Source of the DNA: JAVVUJ01 sp964461765
Lineage (GTDB): Bacteria; Bacillota; Clostridia; Peptostreptococcales; Anaerovoracaceae
DNA length: 46,974 nt
Reading direction: 5' to 3'
Assembly: GCA_964461765.1 (NCBI GenBank)
Contig: CAYWVS010000018.1
Span: forward strand, 1 to 46,974
Translations under genes and position numbers: made by a program
Part shown: one piece after another, positions 42,963-46,974 of the stretch
Layout: each line of letters starts with the position of its first letter
How positions within the stretch are numbered: the first letter of the stretch is position 1
The notes under the pieces: generated by a model
Database searches by the model: none
What the model saw: the letters and a program-made list of their open reading frames with translations, nothing else
Told to the model about the DNA's origin: nothing

Positions 42963-43931
42963 TTATTTCTTCATAGCTATAACGGACTTGGCGGATGTTA
43001 TAATTTTTTCAGCAGTTAACTCGAAACGATTTTTTAAATAATCTACGGTGCCCACTTCCCCGAAGGTATCTTCAATTCCCACTCTTCTGAGAGGAACGGG
43101 ATAATTTTCACAGAGAACTTCCGCCACTGCAGAACCTAATGCATTTATGTAATTATGATTTTCGGCGGTAATAATTGCTCCGGTGTCTTCGGCACATTTA
43201 ATTATTAACTCCTTATCTATGGGTTTTATGGTAAAGAGATTGACTACCCTGAGAGAGATTCCCTCTTTTTCCAGAGCCTCTGCAGCACGAAGAGCTTCTG
43301 CCACGCAAATGCCCGTTGCAAAGACAGTGGCATCCTTTCCATCCCTTAGGGTTACCCCCTTGCCTATATCGAAAGTGGACCCGGGCTCGTAGATTTGCTC
43401 TGATTTTTTTCGAGAAAGGCGAATGTAATACACTCCGTATAAGTCTTTTGTTTGTCTTACAATGTCATCCAACATGATGGAATCTACTGGTTCGATGATG
43501 GTAACCTGAGGCACACAGCGCAACATGCCCATATCCTCAAAAGCCATATGTGTTCCGCCGTTGTATGCGGCGGTAATTCCTGGGTCGCTACCTATAATCC
43601 TCACGTTGAGCTTTGCATAGGCTCCTGAAATATACAGCTGATCCATAACTCTTCTGGAAGCAAAGGTTCCAAAGGTGTGTGCAAAAGGAATCATGCCCAC
43701 AGCAGAGAGACCGCAAGCCACCCCCACCATGTTGGCTTCTTGGATACCACAATTGATGGTACGCTGGGGAAATTTCTTTGAAAAAGCAGTCATTCCTATG
43801 GAATTCATAATGTCTGCATCCAGATAGACCACCTTGTCATCTGCAGTAGCCAATTGATCCATTGCTTCGGCAAATACTGCCCTCATTTCCTTTGACTCGG
43901 TTTGTATTTTATCTACAATTTTTACATTCAT
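42963..43931 (-). CDS. Transketolase, C-terminal subunit
   Basis: The 322-residue protein holds the pyrimidine-binding and C-terminal domains of a split transketolase. The catalytic Glu is in CGIQEANMVGVACG, followed by FAHTFGTFASRR. It pairs with the adjacent N-terminal subunit, ten bases upstream. Two-gene transketolases of this kind occur in many catabolic operons, including routes for unusual sugars. It moves a two-carbon ketol unit from a ketose to an aldose. Confidence 0.92.
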   Translation of the reverse strand: MNVKIVDKIQTESKEMRAVFAEAMDQLATADDKVVYLDADIMNSIGMTAFSKKFPQRTINCGIQEANMVGVACGLSAVGMIPFAHTFGTFASRRVMDQLYISGAYAKLNVRIIGSDPGITAAYNGGTHMAFEDMGMLRCVPQVTIIEPVDSIMLDDIVRQTKDLYGVYYIRLSRKKSEQIYEPGSTFDIGKGVTLRDGKDATVFATGICVAEALRAAEALEKEGISLRVVNLFTIKPIDKELIIKCAEDTGAIITAENHNYINALGSAVAEVLCENYPVPLRRVGIEDTFGEVGTVDYLKNRFELTAEKIITSAKSVIAMKK

Positions 43932-43941
43932 TTCTTACCTC

Positions 43942-44793
43942 CTATGCACTTAACCCGGCGATCTCATTTTGGATAAACTCTTTTGCCTTTTCCACATCTT
44001 CCTGAGAGAAGGTCATGTGGTGGTTGTATAAAATGTTTTCGGCAAAAGTGCAGCCCTTACCCTTGATGGTGTTTAAAACGATCATGGAAGGCTGACCGGT
44101 ATGTTCCTTGGCCTTGTCTATGGCATTGATGAGCGCGGGCACATCATGCCCGTCAACCTCTTGGGTAAACCAATTAAAATCGGCAAACTTCTTGGTTAGA
44201 TCTCCTAAATCGCAAATGTCCTCTGTGAATCCATCCAGCTGTTTTCGGTTGTAATCTACAAAGACGATTAAATGATCCAACTTTTGCTGAGCGGCAAATA
44301 AAACACTCTCCCAAACTTGACCTTCGTCACATTCTCCGTCTCCAACGATGCAATAAGTATAGTTATCTTTGTTTTTCATCTTATTGCCCAGTGCGATTCC
44401 TGCTGCCGCAGAGATTCCTTGACCTAAAGAGCCTGTGCTCATATCCACACCCGGTGTTTTATTCTTATCCAAATGGCTGGGTAGTCGAGTACCTCCCTGA
44501 TTTACTGTCAGCATTTCTTCTTCGGGAAAAAATCCCTTTAAGGCTAAGGTTGCCAACACCCCCGGCCCGCAATGACCTTTGGATAGGACGAAGTAGTCAC
44601 GATCCTCCCACTGTGGATTTTGAGGGTCTATTTTCATTTCATACCCATATAAAACTGCCATTATTTCTGCCATGGACATGATGCCTCCCACATGACCAAA
44701 CCCTAAGTTGCCTAAGGCCTTTAATGTGGTAAGTCTTATTTCATATGCAAATTTTTGTATTTCTTTAATTTTGTCGGTTATTTTGTCGCTCAT
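43942..44793 (-). CDS. Transketolase, N-terminal subunit
   Basis: The 283-residue subunit carries the thiamin-diphosphate pyrophosphate site GDGECDEGQVWE and the Asn about 25 residues later (DYNRKQ), with GHVGGIMSMAEI, SKGHCGPG and GSLGQGISAAAG as transketolase markers. It forms the active site with the downstream C-terminal subunit. The gene lies 12 bases after the aldo/keto reductase gene, well inside the operon. Confidence 0.93.
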   Translation of the reverse strand: MSDKITDKIKEIQKFAYEIRLTTLKALGNLGFGHVGGIMSMAEIMAVLYGYEMKIDPQNPQWEDRDYFVLSKGHCGPGVLATLALKGFFPEEEMLTVNQGGTRLPSHLDKNKTPGVDMSTGSLGQGISAAAGIALGNKMKNKDNYTYCIVGDGECDEGQVWESVLFAAQQKLDHLIVFVDYNRKQLDGFTEDICDLGDLTKKFADFNWFTQEVDGHDVPALINAIDKAKEHTGQPSMIVLNTIKGKGCTFAENILYNHHMTFSQEDVEKAKEFIQNEIAGLSA

Positions 44794-44805
44794 TTTGAAC
44801 CCTCC

Positions 44806-45618
44806 TTATACTTCGAAAAAACTGTCCGGGTGCGGTCCGGTTCTTAAATTTTTATTTAAATTTCTTAATTTTAAGAGATCTTGTTCCTCTAAAATAAAAT
44901 CAAAGATTTGAATGTTTTCCATAATTCTGTTTTTATTAACTGATTTAGGAATGACTCGAATTCCATTTTGTACTAAAAACTTTAATGCAATTTGTGTGGG
45001 TGTTTTGCTATACTTTTTTGAAAGTTCTACCAAAGTGCTATCTGATGTGAGATCCAAGCCGTGCATTAGAGGTCTCCAGGCCTCAACGAGAATTCGATTG
45101 TCACTACAGTAGGTAATCAACTCTTCGTCGTAGAGATACACGTTGGCTTCAATTTGGTTAACAGACGGTACAATGTTACAATCCACAAGGAGCTCCTTCA
45201 AATGATGAACGAAAAAGTTGCTAACACCAATTGCCTTAACTCTCTTTTCCTCATAGAGCCGCTCCAAGGCTTTCCAGGTATGGATAATGGGCTCTGTTCC
45301 GGGCCAGTGGATCATATAGCAGTCAATTTTGCCTAATTTTTTTTCGCTTTCCTCGAAGGCTTTTAATGCCTTGTCATATCCGTGGGAATCGTTCCATAAC
45401 TTACTGGTTACCCACAATTCCTCACGGTCTATGTCCATTTCACTGATGGCAATTCCGATATCTTTTTCATTTTCATAGTATTTCGCTGTATCTATGCTGC
45501 GGTATCCTGAGTTTATGGCGTCCTTCAAAGCATTTTTTAACGTATCTCCTGTATTGAGATAGGTGCCTAACCCTATGCTGTCAACGTCCATTCCGTTATT
45601 AAGCTTAAATCTTTCCAT
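44806..45618 (-). CDS. Aldo/keto reductase
   Basis: The 270-residue protein is a full AKR. The catalytic tetrad is visible: Asp in SIDTAKYYEN with the Tyr, Lys in WVTSKLWN and His in YMIHWPG. The C-terminal RVIPKSVNKNR is the NADP-binding motif. It is in the 2,5-diketogluconate reductase-like group, which reduces sugar ketones and small aldehydes. It could detoxify or reduce an aldehyde formed by the glycyl-radical step. Confidence 0.9.
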   Translation of the reverse strand: MERFKLNNGMDVDSIGLGTYLNTGDTLKNALKDAINSGYRSIDTAKYYENEKDIGIAISEMDIDREELWVTSKLWNDSHGYDKALKAFEESEKKLGKIDCYMIHWPGTEPIIHTWKALERLYEEKRVKAIGVSNFFVHHLKELLVDCNIVPSVNQIEANVYLYDEELITYCSDNRILVEAWRPLMHGLDLTSDSTLVELSKKYSKTPTQIALKFLVQNGIRVIPKSVNKNRIMENIQIFDFILEEQDLLKLRNLNKNLRTGPHPDSFFEV

Positions 45619-45629
45619 AGCTTGCTCCT

Positions 45630-45968
45630 TTATGATTTGACGATTAATGCAATCATCTCTAAATCTTCATTCCCATCGTTTGTTATGTCGTGAGATTCTC
45701 CATCTGCACAATAAGCCATATCCCCTGCTGACACCGGTGTAATGACTCCTTCACAGTTATACGTACCTGTGCCGGAAAGGATAAAGTAAGATTCAATATC
45801 ACCCACATGTGCATGATATCCTACCCTTTTTCCGGGTTTTAACACAATCCTACAAAAGAGGGAGCATTTATCCAGCATTTCCTCTTCGGTATTGATATCC
45901 TCTATGTACACTGAGTCGGGCTCGTTGGCCGTATTTGCTTTAATATATCCCGAAACTTTTCTTACCAT
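45630..45968 (-). CDS. Single-domain cupin protein
   Basis: The 112-residue protein has the cupin motif 1 as GKRVGYHAHVGDIESYFILSG and motif 2 as AGDMAYCADGESHDI. The metal-binding His, His, Glu and His are in place. Small cupins act as isomerases, epimerases or ligand sensors. It lies 11 bases before the AKR gene in the operon. Its role may be sugar isomerisation or binding of an intermediate; sequence does not decide. Confidence 0.85.
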   Translation of the reverse strand: MVRKVSGYIKANTANEPDSVYIEDINTEEEMLDKCSLFCRIVLKPGKRVGYHAHVGDIESYFILSGTGTYNCEGVITPVSAGDMAYCADGESHDITNDGNEDLEMIALIVKS

Positions 45969-46003
45969 ATATTGCCTCCTATCGATTACACTATTATTAC
46001 GGA

Positions 46004-46933
46004 TCAGATACCACTGCCTCCTACGCTTACTTGGAAGCCGGCATCTACAGCATATTTTTTACATTTCATTATATTTTCGTCTGAGTTTTCATCCCATTGT
46101 GCAGATTGATTTACCATATCCAACTGTTCATACTTGGAGCTGCCCAATTGGTGGAAAGGAAGAATATGCACTACTTTAATTGAATTTAGGGTTACTACTT
46201 TGTCAATTATTTTTTCAAACTCTTCACCATCATTGATATTGGGGATCAAGGGTATGCGAATGATAATTTCCTTGTTTAAGGTGCTCAGCTTTTCTAAGTT
46301 TGATAAGATTAAGGCATTATTCTGACCTATCACATTCTTATGTAAGAGAGGATTCCAGACCTTCAGATCATAGAGAAATAAGTCTGTATAATCCAGTATT
46401 CTCTCAAAGCTTTGCCATGGCACATATCCGGCGGTTTCCAAGGCTATATGAAGTCCTGCACCCTTACATTTTCTCAAGAAGTCTTCCGCAAACTCTATCT
46501 GCAACAGAGGCTCCCCACCACTTAATGTGATACCACCCTTACTATTGTCGTAGAATACCTTATCCTTTAACACCTCTGCCAACAATCCGTCCGAGGTATA
46601 CTCTGTCCCGGAGGGCTTTCTGGCGTCAAAGGCACAGACCTTTACACACTCCATACATCGTGTGCAAAGAGTCCTTTCAACGCCAAACTTCCCGTTGGAT
46701 TTTTGATAGATGGCCTTCTGGGGGCACCCTCTTTCACAGTCACCGCATGCCACACAGAGTTCGTCTATAACCATTAAATCTACATTTAGATGAATGGTTT
46801 CCGGGTTCTGACACCATTGGCATCGCAAGGGGCAACCCAAGAAAAATACCACCGTGCGGATGCCGTAGCCATCGTGTACACAAAACTTTTGAATATTTGA
46901 GATTTTCCCTGAAGGGTTATTATTTTCTATCAT
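46004..46933 (-). CDS. Glycyl-radical enzyme activase (radical SAM)
   Basis: The 309-residue protein is a PflA-type activase with the radical SAM motif CPLRCQWC (Cys34, Cys38, Cys41) and a ferredoxin-like insert with two [4Fe-4S] motifs: CVACGDCERGC (about 60-70) and CTRCMECVKVC (about 88-98). This insert is the mark of activases for dehydratase and decarboxylase-type glycyl-radical enzymes rather than pyruvate formate-lyase. LSGGEPLLQ binds SAM. The ATG overlaps the TGA of the upstream frame. It makes the glycyl radical on its partner with SAM and reduced flavodoxin or ferredoxin. Confidence 0.93.
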   Translation of the reverse strand: MIENNNPSGKISNIQKFCVHDGYGIRTVVFFLGCPLRCQWCQNPETIHLNVDLMVIDELCVACGDCERGCPQKAIYQKSNGKFGVERTLCTRCMECVKVCAFDARKPSGTEYTSDGLLAEVLKDKVFYDNSKGGITLSGGEPLLQIEFAEDFLRKCKGAGLHIALETAGYVPWQSFERILDYTDLFLYDLKVWNPLLHKNVIGQNNALILSNLEKLSTLNKEIIIRIPLIPNINDGEEFEKIIDKVVTLNSIKVVHILPFHQLGSSKYEQLDMVNQSAQWDENSDENIMKCKKYAVDAGFQVSVGGSGI

Positions 46934-46974
46934 CGATTAAACCTTTTAATAATATTTTCCTGCTGCACGGGAGA
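46930..46974 (-). CDS. C-terminal tail of a probable glycyl-radical enzyme (partial)
   Basis: At the right edge the minus-strand frame reads SPVQQENIIKRFNR and stops at a TGA that overlaps the activase ATG by four bases. The pattern S/T-x-x-x-Q-x-x-I-I-x-R is typical of the last residues of glycyl-radical enzymes, just after the glycyl loop. Only 14 residues are visible, so the family cannot be stated; the coupled activase makes the call likely. Confidence 0.55.
   Translation of the reverse strand, partial: SPVQQENIIKRFNR

Overview
The window looks like chromosomal DNA from a low-GC, strictly anaerobic member of the Clostridia (Bacillota). Pointers are strong AGGAGG-type ribosome binding sites, an S-layer protein with SLH domains, tungsten/molybdenum aldehyde:ferredoxin oxidoreductase, glycyl-radical enzyme chemistry, a YesM/YesN-like two-component pair and extensive cyclic-di-GMP signalling. 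I cannot name a genus from sequence alone.

Layout. 1-590: the 3' half of a tRNA-Leu(CAG), then two ~204-bp tandem repeats and a third partial one, each restarting with the tRNA 3' end and its terminator. 591-3528: a MocR-type regulator divergent from a group II PLP decarboxylase. 3684-6810: a small accessory patch (DUF4280/PAAR-like protein, a truncated isochorismatase-like fragment, flavodoxin, SDR, a probable 130-bp MITE, a CCG-domain iron-sulfur protein). 6834-8476: histidine kinase and AraC-type response regulator. 8929-9819: an APH-like phosphotransferase.

9826-22043, all on the minus strand and mostly overlapping or tightly spaced, is the most unusual region. Read in transcription order it encodes a cysteine-synthase-like PLP enzyme, an ATP-grasp ligase, an argininosuccinate-lyase-like enzyme, FolE, QueD, QueE, a family 2 glycosyltransferase, QueC, a radical SAM/SPASM protein, a TerY-like vWA protein, a membrane-anchored Ser/Thr kinase-like protein, a PP2C phosphatase and a PfkB-type kinase. 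FolE, QueD, QueE and QueC together make the full GTP-to-preQ0 route, but no tRNA-guanine transglycosylase, QueF or DNA-inserting DpdA is present. I infer a dedicated 7-deazaguanine-derived metabolite whose production or response is tied to a TerY-kinase-phosphatase triad.

22306-27249 is a c-di-GMP module: an EAL phosphodiesterase with a degenerate GGDEF domain, then a GEMM-I riboswitch with an intrinsic terminator, then two paralogous membrane diguanylate cyclases. 27454-33669 holds TerC, two related tyrosine recombinases in opposite orientation, a DinJ/YafQ-type toxin-antitoxin pair with a clear promoter/operator, and a large S-layer protein. 33829-38556 is more housekeeping-like: a short EF-G paralogue, a membrane-anchored amidase and RadA, with a frame-broken zinc-ribbon remnant.

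38660-46974, minus strand, is a catabolic operon running in from beyond the right edge: the C-terminal tail of a probable glycyl-radical enzyme, its activase, a cupin, an aldo/keto reductase, a split transketolase, a zinc alcohol dehydrogenase, a MoaD-like protein, an aldehyde:ferredoxin oxidoreductase and an SDR. It probably ferments a polyol, sugar acid or related compound through radical cleavage and two-carbon transfer; the substrate cannot be read from this window.
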